Source: G020353115 sp964389685 (GTDB lineage: Bacteria; Bacteroidota; Bacteroidia; Bacteroidales; VadinHA17). Taken from it: a DNA stretch of 64,000 bases. Positions 8,812 through 17,350 of this stretch are shown piece after piece. A program made the position numbers and the translations under genes. Within the stretch, counting starts at the first letter, position 1. Each line of letters starts with the position of its first letter. The stretch covers positions 62,001-126,000 of the forward strand of contig CAYMFM010000001.1 in NCBI GenBank assembly GCA_964389685.1. Reading direction: 5' to 3'. Below the pieces are notes generated by a model. The model had not been told where the DNA came from. It saw only the letters and a program-made list of their open reading frames with translations, and ran no database searches.

Positions 8812-8830
8812 TGCTAAGAAAAGAGTGACA

Positions 8831-9844
8831 ATGGATCTGTACCGGTACATAAAAGAGCTGTTATTCATTCATGATTGTGTGATTATTCCAGGGTTTGGCG
8901 GTTTTGTCACGGATTATCGGCCTGCCAGGATTAACCACGAAAGCAATACCATCGTTCCTCCGGGCAAGGACATCCGTTTTAACAGGAGCCTGACTCATAA
9001 TGACGGATTGCTTATTAGCTTTATTTCAGAACAGAAAGGGATTGGCTATGTGGATTCAAAAAGGATGGTAACCGGTTTTGTAAATGAAGTGAACAGAAAA
9101 CTTGAGAAAGGAAAAAGAGTAGTGTTTGAGGAGGTGGGGACGTTCTATTATGACCGTTATGGGAATCTTCAATTTGAACCCGATGCAACCTCCAATTTTT
9201 TGCCGGATTCCTATGGGTTGTATGAATTTGCACTAACACCACTTGAGGAGTATGATGTAGAAAAGAGAATCCGGAAAAAATTTGCAGACAAAGAGCCGTC
9301 AAGAACCAATGTTCGGAGAAAGGTGCTGTGGCGGGTTGCCATTGCCGTTCCGCTGCTGGTTGCTCTTGTGGTTATTCCGTTAAAGACTGATCTGCTGAAA
9401 TTCAGAACCAATGTCTCCTCATTAAATCCCATTTCAAACACAGATGTGGTTGATTCCAATACAGAACAACCGGAGGAAGCCATTCAACCAGAAGTTATTG
9501 AAGAAGAGATAGCCGGGGAAAACCAGCTGGAAGCAGATAATGAAATAAGGCAGGCTGCTCTACCTGAAGAATCTGATGGTGTGGAAGAAGGAACAGCAGC
9601 TGAAACCATTCCATCGGTTGAGTATTATATCATTGCCGGCAGCTTCCGCATTTTGGGAAATGCTGAGCGGTATAAGGAACGACTTGCCGGGCAGGGTTAT
9701 TCCTCAACCGTCATGAAGCAGGTGAATGGACTGCACCGGGTAACATTGAACGGTTACCCCACGAAAGAGGAAGCAGTATCGGCGCTTGCCGAGTTGAGAA
9801 AAGACCCTTCCAATAAAGAGCTGTGGATTCTGCGTACGAATTAA
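8831..9844 (+). CDS. CCDC81-type HU domain protein with SPOR domain
   Basis: 337 residues from the ATG at 8831. A longer in-frame start at 8651 would run through the divergent promoter region and lacks family similarity, so it is rejected. Residues 1-130 are two consecutive HU-like domains of the CCDC81 prokaryotic type (YIKELLFIHDCVIIPGFGGF; FEEVGTFYYDRYGNLQFEP). One membrane helix lies at about 165-185, then an acidic low-complexity linker, then a C-terminal SPOR domain (about 262-337, YYIIAGSF...ERL...VNGLHRVTL). SPOR domains bind denuded septal peptidoglycan, so the expected topology is HU part in the cytoplasm and SPOR in the periplasm. Such proteins may link DNA or a cytoplasmic partner to the division site. 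Its stop overlaps the convergent metG stop by 4 bp. Confidence 0.9.
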   Translation: MDLYRYIKELLFIHDCVIIPGFGGFVTDYRPARINHESNTIVPPGKDIRFNRSLTHNDGLLISFISEQKGIGYVDSKRMVTGFVNEVNRKLEKGKRVVFEEVGTFYYDRYGNLQFEPDATSNFLPDSYGLYEFALTPLEEYDVEKRIRKKFADKEPSRTNVRRKVLWRVAIAVPLLVALVVIPLKTDLLKFRTNVSSLNPISNTDVVDSNTEQPEEAIQPEVIEEEIAGENQLEADNEIRQAALPEESDGVEEGTAAETIPSVEYYIIAGSFRILGNAERYKERLAGQGYSSTVMKQVNGLHRVTLNGYPTKEEAVSALAELRKDPSNKELWILRTN

Positions 9845-11874
9845 TTGATTTCTGATCCGTTATCAATGGTATTGGTTGGGCAGACAAAGGTGAGTTTCCC
9901 CTCGTTATCGTGAGCCATCAGGATCATGCCCTGGGATTCAATCCCTCTTATGTTGCGGGGTTCAAGATTTAATACCACCGATACCTGCTGTCCGATGATC
10001 CTTTCCGGCTCGAAAAATTCGGCTATCCCGGCAACTACGGTGCGTTTATCAAGGCCGGTGTCGATGAGCAGTTTGATCAGTTTATTTGTTTTAGGCACTT
10101 TCTCAGCTTCCAGGATGGTGCCGGACCGGATATCCAGTTTAGAGAAATCGTCAAATGTGATCCTCTCTTTTTGGGGAGAATGACTTTTCTCCTGCGAATC
10201 GGAAGGAGTTTTTGTTTTCATCAGTTTGTCAATTTGTTTCTGGATTATATCATCCTCAATTTTCTCAAAAAGCAATTCAGGTTTGTTTATTTTTTGACCC
10301 ACCGGCAGAAGGTTTTCCTGTCCGATATCCTCCCATTTATCGGCAGAAAAATTGAGGAATGCACAGATTTTCCTGACGGTACATGGCAGAAAGGGAGCAA
10401 GCAACAGGCCTAGGTTAGCCGTAATCTGCAACGAAATATAGAGGATGGTTCCAACCCTGGTTTTATCTTCCTTTATCACTTTCCACGGTTCCGTATCAGC
10501 CAGGTATTTGTTCCCCAGCCGTGCAAGATTCATGGCCTCCCTCAATGCTTCCCTGAACCGGTATTGTTCAAGACTCGTTTCAACGTTCTTCTTCAGTGCG
10601 GTTATTTCCGAAAGCACTTCCCGGTCGAAAGGGGTAAATTTGTCAGGAGGTGGGACTTTCCCTTCAAAATAGTTGTGCGCCAGGATCATCGTTCTGTTTA
10701 CAAAATTTCCCAGTATGGCAACCAATTCATTGTTGTTCCGGGTTTGAAAATCTTTCCAGGTGAAGTCATTGTCTTTTGTTTCCGGTGCATTGGAACAAAG
10801 GGTATAACGCAACACATCTTCTTTTCCCTCGAACTCATCCAGGTATTCATGCAACCAGACAGCCCAGTTTCGGGATGTGGAAATTTTGTCTCCTTCGAGA
10901 TTTAAAAATTCATTAGCCGGCACATTGTCGGGCAAAATATAGGTCCCTTCATCCCTTAACATGGCAGGGAAAATAATGCAATGAAAAACAATATTATCCT
11001 TGCCAATAAAATGAACCATTTTTGTTTCGGGATCTTTCCAGTATTTTTCCCATTCATCGGTCAGTTCTTTTGTCGCTGATATATAACCAATGGGGGCATC
11101 GAACCAGACGTACATTACCTTACCGGTAGCACCTTCAATGGGGACAGGCACACCCCAGTCCAGATCACGGCTTACCGCCCTGGGTTGCAGACCCTGGTCT
11201 AACCAGGATTTGCATTGCCCGTATACATTGATCTTCCAGTTTTTGTGTTCTTCAAGGATCCATTTTTTCAGGAAGGGCTCATGCCGGTCCAGGGGAAGAA
11301 ACCAGTGTCTTGTCTCTTTCAGGACCGGTTTGCTGCCACTGATGGTGGATCTGGGATTGATAAGATCCGTTGGACTCAACGATGTCCCGCAATGTTCACA
11401 TTGATCACCGTATGCATTATCGTTTCCACAATGAGGGCAGGTTCCAATGATGTACCGGTCAGCTAAAAACTGACCTGCTTCGTTATCGTAATACTGCTCC
11501 GTAGTCTTTTCAATGAATTTCCCTTCCTCATACAGTTTCTTGAAAAATTCGGTTGCCGTTTCATAGTGAACCGGGGAAGATGTCCGGGAATAGATATCAA
11601 AATCGATCCCGAATCGTTCAAAAGAAGATTTGTTTAATGTATGGTATCTATCGACGATATCCTGGGGATGAACATTCTCCTGCCTTGCCTTCAGTGTTAT
11701 CGGTACCCCATGTTCATCCGATCCGCAAATGGAAATAACATCTTCACCCTTTAACCGCAGATACCTTGTGTAAATATCCGATGGGACGTAAACGCCCGCC
11801 AGATGCCCGATGTGAATTGGCCCATTGGCATAGGGTAATGCGGAAGTAATGAGGTATCGTTTATACGTTTTCAT
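9841..11874 (-). CDS. metG: Methionine--tRNA ligase
   Basis: 677 residues, full length for the class with a C-terminal tRNA-binding domain. HIGH at residues 21-24 within YANGPIHIGHLAG, a zinc-knuckle pair CPHCG/CEHCG near 145-158, and the KMSKS loop in variant form KISTS near 326-330. The anticodon domain follows, and residues from about 570 form an EMAP II/Trbp111-like OB fold (FDDFSKLDIRSG, IRGIESQGMILMA). It charges initiator and elongator tRNA-Met in the cytoplasm. Convergent with the HU/SPOR gene and divergent from yraN. Confidence 0.97.
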   Translation of the reverse strand: MKTYKRYLITSALPYANGPIHIGHLAGVYVPSDIYTRYLRLKGEDVISICGSDEHGVPITLKARQENVHPQDIVDRYHTLNKSSFERFGIDFDIYSRTSSPVHYETATEFFKKLYEEGKFIEKTTEQYYDNEAGQFLADRYIIGTCPHCGNDNAYGDQCEHCGTSLSPTDLINPRSTISGSKPVLKETRHWFLPLDRHEPFLKKWILEEHKNWKINVYGQCKSWLDQGLQPRAVSRDLDWGVPVPIEGATGKVMYVWFDAPIGYISATKELTDEWEKYWKDPETKMVHFIGKDNIVFHCIIFPAMLRDEGTYILPDNVPANEFLNLEGDKISTSRNWAVWLHEYLDEFEGKEDVLRYTLCSNAPETKDNDFTWKDFQTRNNNELVAILGNFVNRTMILAHNYFEGKVPPPDKFTPFDREVLSEITALKKNVETSLEQYRFREALREAMNLARLGNKYLADTEPWKVIKEDKTRVGTILYISLQITANLGLLLAPFLPCTVRKICAFLNFSADKWEDIGQENLLPVGQKINKPELLFEKIEDDIIQKQIDKLMKTKTPSDSQEKSHSPQKERITFDDFSKLDIRSGTILEAEKVPKTNKLIKLLIDTGLDKRTVVAGIAEFFEPERIIGQQVSVVLNLEPRNIRGIESQGMILMAHDNEGKLTFVCPTNTIDNGSEIN

Positions 11875-11920
11875 ACAGAATGGATTTCGAAGCTGGTTAG
11901 ATGGGCATCAGCAATTTTGA

Positions 11921-11928
11921 CAAAGATA
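11921..11928 (-). promoter_or_regulatory. Candidate -7 element for metG
   Basis: Reading the minus strand gives TATCTTTG, a perfect TAnnTTTG match, about 47 bases before the metG start. No clear -33 TTTG is visible upstream. Confidence 0.35.
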
Positions 11929-12019
11929 ATTTAAGAATTCGGAATATAAAATCGATTGGAAATTCACCATAAGAGAATAAAATCCCCTATTTTTATCTGT
12001 TGTTTTTCAAGTAAAAACG

Positions 12020-12382
12020 ATGAAAAAAGATGAACTGGGCAAACGGGGGGAAGAGTTAGCCGTTGCATTTCTCCTTAAAAAAGGATACCGGATACTGGAA
12101 CGTAACTGGCGTCACAATGCGAAGGAGATCGATATCATTGCCAGGGATAAAGATAAACTGGTTATAGTGGAAGTCAAATCCAGGGATCACAACTATTATG
12201 AACATCCGGTATATGCTGTTACGGTAAAGAAACAACAGTTCCTGATCAATGCAGCAGACGCATATATCCGGGCAAACGACCTGGATATGGAAACACGCTT
12301 TGACGTCATAAGCGTGGTGTTTTACCCCAAATCATTCGAAATTGATCACATTGACGGGGCATACTATCCAACGTTACGATAA
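12020..12382 (+). CDS. yraN: YraN family protein (UPF0102)
   Basis: 120 residues, typical length. GKRGEELAVAFLLKKGYRILERNWR is followed by the nuclease-like core E-I-D...V-E-V-K (KEIDIIARDKDKLVIVEVKSR), an arrangement shared with the Holliday-junction-resolvase/PD-(D/E)XK fold. The biochemical role of the family is not settled; a nuclease activity is suggested by the fold only. A short leader separates it from divergent metG. The DUF502 gene follows after 89 bp. Confidence 0.93.
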   Translation: MKKDELGKRGEELAVAFLLKKGYRILERNWRHNAKEIDIIARDKDKLVIVEVKSRDHNYYEHPVYAVTVKKQQFLINAADAYIRANDLDMETRFDVISVVFYPKSFEIDHIDGAYYPTLR

Positions 12383-12471
12383 TTACCAGTTATTATTCCG
12401 GTAACAAAGCAATACAAGGCTATCGAATAAACAAACATGCAGTCAAAAGACAACACCTAAACTATACTATC

Positions 12472-13041
12472 ATGAAAAAAATCGGAGGATTCTTTGTTCA
12501 GGGATTGATTTATATTGCACCACTTGGAATAACCGCATATATCGTTTATCTGATCTTTACCTTCATTGACCGGTTACTGGACAAATACATCGATCCCATT
12601 TTACCGGTCAATATTCCCGGGATTAACCTGCTGGCAGTTATACTGGTGATTATGCTCATTGGAATTATTGGACAATCCATTATCGCCAGACCGGTTAAAA
12701 AACTTGCTGCAAAACTACTTGAAAAAGCCCCGTTGGTAAAAGTGATCTATTCAGCCATCCGGGATCTGTTATCCGCATTTGTGGGGAAAGAGAAAAAGTT
12801 CAATAACCCCGTCATTGTAAAGGTAAATCACCTTTCCAATCTGGAAAAACTGGGTTTTCTCACACAGAGCGATCTGGTGAACCTGGGAGTTAAAGACAAT
12901 AAAGTGGCTGTATACTTTCCCCATTCCTATAATTTTTCAGGAGAGCTGTTTATCGTGCCCAGCGAATACGTGCGGCCCCTTGAGGCATCATCTGCAGAGA
13001 TCATGAAGTTCATTGTGTCCGGAGGAGCCAGTGGATTTTAA
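12472..13041 (+). CDS. DUF502 family membrane protein
   Basis: 189 residues. Two membrane helices, about 8-32 (FVQGLIYIAPLGITAYIVYLI) and 50-72 (INLLAVILVIMLIGIIG), followed by a cytoplasmic-type domain with KAPLVKVIYSAIRDLL and a VYFPHSYNFSGELFIVPSEYV stretch. These are the features of the DUF502 family, whose function is not established in bacteria. The 3' end faces the LuxE-like gene with 55 bp between stops and no obvious terminator. Confidence 0.85.
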   Translation: MKKIGGFFVQGLIYIAPLGITAYIVYLIFTFIDRLLDKYIDPILPVNIPGINLLAVILVIMLIGIIGQSIIARPVKKLAAKLLEKAPLVKVIYSAIRDLLSAFVGKEKKFNNPVIVKVNHLSNLEKLGFLTQSDLVNLGVKDNKVAVYFPHSYNFSGELFIVPSEYVRPLEASSAEIMKFIVSGGASGF

Positions 13042-13096
13042 CGGAGGAATTTATCAGGTAGTTCGTGTAGCTGGTTTAATGAGCAGTAAACCGATC

Positions 13097-14083
13097 TTAC
13101 AGTAGCAGGTTACAGCCGCGGATATCACTATGGTCAAACCTGCCAAGTACTTCGAATCCATCATCTTCATGCAATTTGCCAAGATCCTGGGTTTCGACGA
13201 ATGATACCGAGTGGATGTTAGCCAGGTCAATAATATTGATTCCACCGGTTCGGCCTGCCGGTAAATAATCAAAAGGATCGTAGGGATCGCGAATGAGGAC
13301 CTTCATCCAGGGTGGTGTATGAAAGATCCCTCTTCCCCTGGAATAAGCCTGGGAGAGGATCTCGGTCATTCCATACTCGGAATGAATTTCGCTTACACCA
13401 AATTTTTCACACAGGCGATGGTGTAATTCATTCCGGGTAATCTCCTTTCTTCTTCCTTTCATTCCGCCGGTTTCCATTACAATGGTGTTTGTTATCGGCG
13501 AATTAAAGAATTCTGCAAAATCAAGAAGGGCAAAACTTACCCCAAACAGCAGGATTTGCTGCCCCTGCTTTTCCAGCTGAATCAACATTTCCTTGAGATC
13601 ATGGAAATTGTCAAGGTAGAATCCGCTGTTGGGATGCCCCGTTTGCCGGATCAATGCATCAACCATGTAGATCAGGGAGGACTCTTTCCGTTCAAGATAA
13701 CCTGGCAATAGTGCCAGGATACAGAGATTTTTTAGGTCTCCGTAGTGGCTTTCAAATGTACGGCTAAAACTCTCCTCGTAAATGGAGAGGTCATAAATGC
13801 AATGCCGGCTTCTTTTTACCCCAGTTGTACCACTGCTCGTAAATTCTGCTTTAATGGTACCCTTGCCGGTAAGTAGTGGGAAGGATGCAAAACACTCCAC
13901 CGGGAGAAACGGGATATCAATGATCTTCCTGATTTTTTCCGGATCAACTCCCAGATTTCTGATGTAAGCCCGGTACACCGGGTTATGTTCTGCCTGGTAC
14001 CGGAAAAATTCCAGGGAGGTCGTTTCCAGTTGCTGAAAAGTCCGTACTTCAAATATTTTTTCCCTGAATGGATTGTTCATCAA
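13097..14083 (-). CDS. LuxE/acyl-protein synthetase family protein
   Basis: 328 residues. ANL-type adenylation signature FTSSGTTGVKRSRH (about 92-105), a conserved IPFLPVECF segment, and HSEYGMTEILSQAY matching the LuxE/PaaK-type acyl activation fold. Family members activate a carboxylate with ATP and form an acyl-enzyme; in bioluminescent bacteria LuxE feeds the fatty acid reductase. No luxC- or luxD-like gene is present, so a role in activating some surface or secondary metabolite acyl group is more likely. It is last in a minus-strand group after the lipoprotein gene (34 bp gap). Confidence 0.8.
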   Translation of the reverse strand: MMNNPFREKIFEVRTFQQLETTSLEFFRYQAEHNPVYRAYIRNLGVDPEKIRKIIDIPFLPVECFASFPLLTGKGTIKAEFTSSGTTGVKRSRHCIYDLSIYEESFSRTFESHYGDLKNLCILALLPGYLERKESSLIYMVDALIRQTGHPNSGFYLDNFHDLKEMLIQLEKQGQQILLFGVSFALLDFAEFFNSPITNTIVMETGGMKGRRKEITRNELHHRLCEKFGVSEIHSEYGMTEILSQAYSRGRGIFHTPPWMKVLIRDPYDPFDYLPAGRTGGINIIDLANIHSVSFVETQDLGKLHEDDGFEVLGRFDHSDIRGCNLLL

Positions 14084-14117
14084 TCGTTATCTTAAGATGG
14101 GCGGAAACGATGGATGC

Positions 14118-14666
14118 TCAGTCAAACAGAGTGGAACCATTGGGTTGATAAGCCCATTTAAAGGTGATTTCAGCATAGGGTTTTGTTCCGTTAAGGTAGG
14201 TTATAACATCTTTGATAACAATTTTACCATATTTTCCACCCAGTGTTTTAACGACCCAGATCTGGTATTCAAGTGCAGGTTTGGCCCAGTATGTATAGGT
14301 AAGGGAATCCGCTATTTGTTTGTAATTGTCAAAAAAATCGACTGCACTGTTCCAATCTGCAAATTCTCCGGCCAGGGCAATCAACGGTTTTTCCTGGACG
14401 TTATTCAAGATTTCCAGATAAGCGACCATCTCCTCTCCAGAGTTGTCTGGCATAACGATTAGATCCGGAGGATGTTTGCAGGATTGCGGATTGCAATAAA
14501 CAACTTTTCCCAACTCAAAGGAAAACCCATTGAATGTATAGGTATCCCCTTCCAGGATGAGTTCCGAAGTGATGGTTACTTCGCCCGTTGTTGGTGTAGA
14601 ACCATCCTCATCGCACCCGGTCACAAGGATGAAACATCCTATCCAGAGCCATACGATTTTTTTCAT
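14118..14666 (-). CDS. Lipoprotein of unknown function
   Basis: 182 residues. Signal peptide with lipobox LVTGC (Cys at 18), then a threonine/serine-rich start and a beta-rich domain. Two cysteines (CNPQSC) sit near residue 58-63 and could form a disulfide. No family recognised. The start codon lies directly behind the WD40 gene stop (1 bp gap), so the two are very likely translated together and the lipoprotein may serve with the secreted WD40 protein. Confidence 0.75.
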   Translation of the reverse strand: MKKIVWLWIGCFILVTGCDEDGSTPTTGEVTITSELILEGDTYTFNGFSFELGKVVYCNPQSCKHPPDLIVMPDNSGEEMVAYLEILNNVQEKPLIALAGEFADWNSAVDFFDNYKQIADSLTYTYWAKPALEYQIWVVKTLGGKYGKIVIKDVITYLNGTKPYAEITFKWAYQPNGSTLFD

Positions 14667-14667
14667 T

Positions 14668-15873
14668 CTATTCCTTGTTATTCAAACTGTTGTTTTTGAG
14701 CTGTTCAAGATATTTCCGGTAAAATTTCTGATACAGTTGATCTCGTTGTTTTTTCGCTTCTTCCATTCTTTCAGTATATTCCTGCCTGGATTCTGACCGG
14801 GACTTTTCCTGAAAAACAGGATTTTCTTCCATCTCAGCCTCGATCTCCTCCTTAAAATAATAATTGACGAACAGTTCCGGAGCAAGCCGCCACCATTTTG
14901 CCGTTTGATCGTATGATCCACTGATAAATGATTCTCCGTCAGGGCAAAATGCGACGCAACAGACAGCCCCTTCATGTCCGGTAAAGGTATGAATACAATT
15001 TCCTGTGGACCGTTCCCAAAGTTTAATCGTCTGGTCCACTGAACCGGAAAGGAGATGATTGCCTGCAGGGCTGAATGCTACACTAAAAACAGCAGCAGTG
15101 TGTCCTTCAAAGGTTCGGATCAGTTCTTTCTCATCCACATCCCAAAGTTTGATCGTATGATCACGTGAAGCACTGATCAGGTATTTGCCATCCGGGCTAA
15201 AATCAAGTGAGTAGATGTTCCCGGAATGGCCCTTGAAGGTGTGAATTATACGGTGGCTTGTCATATCCCATAACCGGATCGTTTCATCCAAAGACCCACT
15301 GGCAATCACGTTCCTCACGGGATGAAAAGCAACCGCAAGCACACTTTTTGAGTGGCCTTCAAACTCTGATAATTCCTTCAGGTTGATGAAGTCCCATAGC
15401 CTGAATGTGCGATCAAAAGAGCCTGTTACAATGCGGTCTCCGGCAGGATTAAAATCGATTGACCATACTGCTGTAGCATGACCACTCAATGAGTTAATGT
15501 ATTCTCCTTCCACGGTCCAAACCCGGATGATATTACGGTCTGAACCGACCAGGTATTTGCCATCCGGTGAAAAGGCAACGCATTGGATTTCTCCGGTGTT
15601 ATCATCTAACGTTAATAGATCTTTTTTCTCCCGGAGATCCCAGAGAATTACCTTTTGATCTTTGGAGCCTGTAACCAGCAACTCTTTTTCAGGATGAATA
15701 TCGATCGAGTTGATAAAATCCGAATGTTTTTTAAAAGTATAGATGAGAAAATTATTCTCCTGTGCTTCCAGGGAGGTTCCAACGCCAAGCAGAAAAAGAG
15801 GAACCAACCAGGAGAGTATTTTTTTTTCTGTTAACGCAAAATAATTTTCACGATCACGCTTTAATCTATTCAT
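14668..15873 (-). CDS. Exported WD40 beta-propeller protein
   Basis: 401 residues. A hydrophobic segment (about 20-37, SWLVPLFLLGVGTSLEAQ) after a basic N-terminus reads as a signal peptide. Seven WD40 repeats follow (about 45-335), each with a GH near its start and a LWD/VWT/WWR-type end, enough for a closed seven-bladed propeller. The C-terminal 65 residues are highly charged and predicted helical (YTERMEEAKKQRDQLYQKFYRKYL), probably a coiled coil. No enzymatic domain is visible; a scaffold in the envelope is the likely role. It follows pgk after 72 bp and precedes the lipoprotein gene by 1 bp. Confidence 0.88.
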   Translation of the reverse strand: MNRLKRDRENYFALTEKKILSWLVPLFLLGVGTSLEAQENNFLIYTFKKHSDFINSIDIHPEKELLVTGSKDQKVILWDLREKKDLLTLDDNTGEIQCVAFSPDGKYLVGSDRNIIRVWTVEGEYINSLSGHATAVWSIDFNPAGDRIVTGSFDRTFRLWDFINLKELSEFEGHSKSVLAVAFHPVRNVIASGSLDETIRLWDMTSHRIIHTFKGHSGNIYSLDFSPDGKYLISASRDHTIKLWDVDEKELIRTFEGHTAAVFSVAFSPAGNHLLSGSVDQTIKLWERSTGNCIHTFTGHEGAVCCVAFCPDGESFISGSYDQTAKWWRLAPELFVNYYFKEEIEAEMEENPVFQEKSRSESRQEYTERMEEAKKQRDQLYQKFYRKYLEQLKNNSLNNKE

Positions 15874-15945
15874 ATCCCTTATTTGTTATCAATAAGTATG
15901 CCGGAATGGTTATTGTTTCGTGTTTGCCAGCTGGGTGAAAAAACA

Positions 15946-17142
15946 CTAACCCGTAATCGCTTTGATCCCCGGAAGTTCTTTCCCCTCCATGTATTCAAGC
16001 ATTGCACCACCCCCTGTAGAGACATAACTAACCTTGTCAGAAAGATGAAACTGGTTGACTGCAGCTACAGAGTCCCCACCACCGATGAGACTGAAAGCAC
16101 CCGTTTGGGTGGCATTGGCAATGGCTTCTGCAATTCGTTGTGTTCCCTTTTTAAAATTTTCCATTTCAAATACACCCATCGGACCGTTCCAGAGGATGGT
16201 TTTAGATTGGGAGATGACCTTTTCGTATGTTTGAATGGTTTCATCCCCGATATCCAGCCCCATCCAACCATCCGGTACTTCACCTACTTTTGAAAAATCC
16301 CTCCGGGCATTATTATCAAATGCGTCAGCAATTACATTGTCAACGGGGAGATAAAGGGACACATTGTGGGCTTTGGCTTTGTCAATGATCTCAAGAGCCA
16401 GGTCAAGTTTATCCTCTTCGACCAGTGAAGAACCGATTTTACCACCCTGGGCTTTGATGAACGTATACGTCATCCCACCTCCGATGATCAGGTTCTCAAT
16501 CTTGCTTAAAAGCTTTTCAATGATGAGGATCTTATCCGAAACCTTCGCTCCCCCCATGATGGCTGTGAAAGGTTTAACCGGATTGTGTAACACCCTGTCC
16601 ATGCTGTTCAGTTCATTTCCAATGAGGTATCCGAACAGTTTGTCCTCTTCGAAAAAATTTGCAACAATAGTGGTTGAAGCATGGGCACGATGTGCTGTTC
16701 CGAAGGCATCGTTCACATAAACATTGGCCAGACGGGAAAGCTCTTTGGCAAACCCTTCATCGCCCGTTGTCTCTTCCGGATGAAACCGAAGGTTTTCCAG
16801 TAAAAGCACCTCTCCCGGTTTAAGGTTTGTGGCCAGTTGAAATGTATCATCCCCAATGCAATCGGGAGCAAATTCAACCGGCAGTCCCAGCAATTCAGAA
16901 AGATGCGGAACAACATGTTTTAAGGAGAACTTCTCTTCATATTGACCCTTTGGCCTGCCAAGATGAGACATCAGAATAACTGCACCCTCGGACTGCAGGA
17001 TTTTATTAATGGTTGGTAACGCTGCTCGTATCCTGGTATCATCAGTAATTTCGAATTGATCGTTTAACGGGACATTGAAGTCAACCCGGACAATTGCCCG
17101 CTTTCCCTCGAAATTGTATTTGTCAATTGTTTTCATTTCCAA
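15946..17142 (-). CDS. pgk: Phosphoglycerate kinase
   Basis: 398 residues. VRVDFNVPL near the N-terminus, SHLGRPKG, and the C-terminal GGGDSVAAV nucleotide-binding loop are all present. It transfers phosphate between 1,3-bisphosphoglycerate and ADP in glycolysis. First gene of the minus-strand group; divergent from holB with a 208-bp region containing promoters and two inverted repeats. Confidence 0.97.
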   Translation of the reverse strand: MEMKTIDKYNFEGKRAIVRVDFNVPLNDQFEITDDTRIRAALPTINKILQSEGAVILMSHLGRPKGQYEEKFSLKHVVPHLSELLGLPVEFAPDCIGDDTFQLATNLKPGEVLLLENLRFHPEETTGDEGFAKELSRLANVYVNDAFGTAHRAHASTTIVANFFEEDKLFGYLIGNELNSMDRVLHNPVKPFTAIMGGAKVSDKILIIEKLLSKIENLIIGGGMTYTFIKAQGGKIGSSLVEEDKLDLALEIIDKAKAHNVSLYLPVDNVIADAFDNNARRDFSKVGEVPDGWMGLDIGDETIQTYEKVISQSKTILWNGPMGVFEMENFKKGTQRIAEAIANATQTGAFSLIGGGDSVAAVNQFHLSDKVSYVSTGGGAMLEYMEGKELPGIKAITG

Positions 17143-17186
17143 TCGTATTTAGTGAAAATTGATTACATCTCTACCTCATTCGAAAA

Positions 17187-17216
17187 CAAAATTATTAAGT
17201 TTAACGCGTTTCGCAA
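17187..17216 (-). promoter_or_regulatory. Promoter for pgk
   Basis: On the minus strand TAATTTTG (17187-17194) fits the -7 consensus TAnnTTTG. A TTGC lies at 17213-17216, 18 bp upstream, at the expected -33 spacing. The leader to the pgk ATG would be about 40 bases. Confidence 0.5.
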
Positions 17217-17223
17217 TGCGAAA
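17209..17223. repeat. 15-bp palindrome between pgk and holB
   Basis: TTTCGCAATGCGAAA is a perfect inverted repeat with 7-bp arms around one central base. It overlaps the -33 position of the pgk promoter, so it could be a repressor site. No regulator is identified. Confidence 0.55.
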
Positions 17224-17272
17224 TGAAATAATAATTGAGATACCAATCCGTGGTGAAGGGTAACCGGGATTA

Positions 17273-17295
17273 CACGGGAACAACTTTTTCCCGTG
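17273..17295. repeat. Inverted repeat CACGGGAA-N7-TTCCCGTG upstream of holB
   Basis: Two perfect 8-bp arms (17273-17280 and 17288-17295) separated by 7 bases, ending about 20 bp before the holB -7 element. The position suits an operator; a hairpin in the pgk/holB intergenic region is the alternative. Confidence 0.5.
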
Positions 17296-17315
17296 AGATT
17301 GCTTTAAGTTTTGCG

Positions 17316-17323
17316 TACCTTTG
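17316..17323 (+). promoter_or_regulatory. -7 element for holB
   Basis: TACCTTTG matches TAnnTTTG exactly and lies 28 bases before the ATG at 17351. The -33 element is unclear. Confidence 0.45.
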
Positions 17324-17350
17324 CCAGATAGTAACAGCCTTGCATCAATC

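Noticed and set aside
8651..8830. 60-residue N-terminal extension of the HU/SPOR protein
   Set aside because: It passes through the divergent intergenic region and promoter, and the conserved family start is the ATG at 8831.
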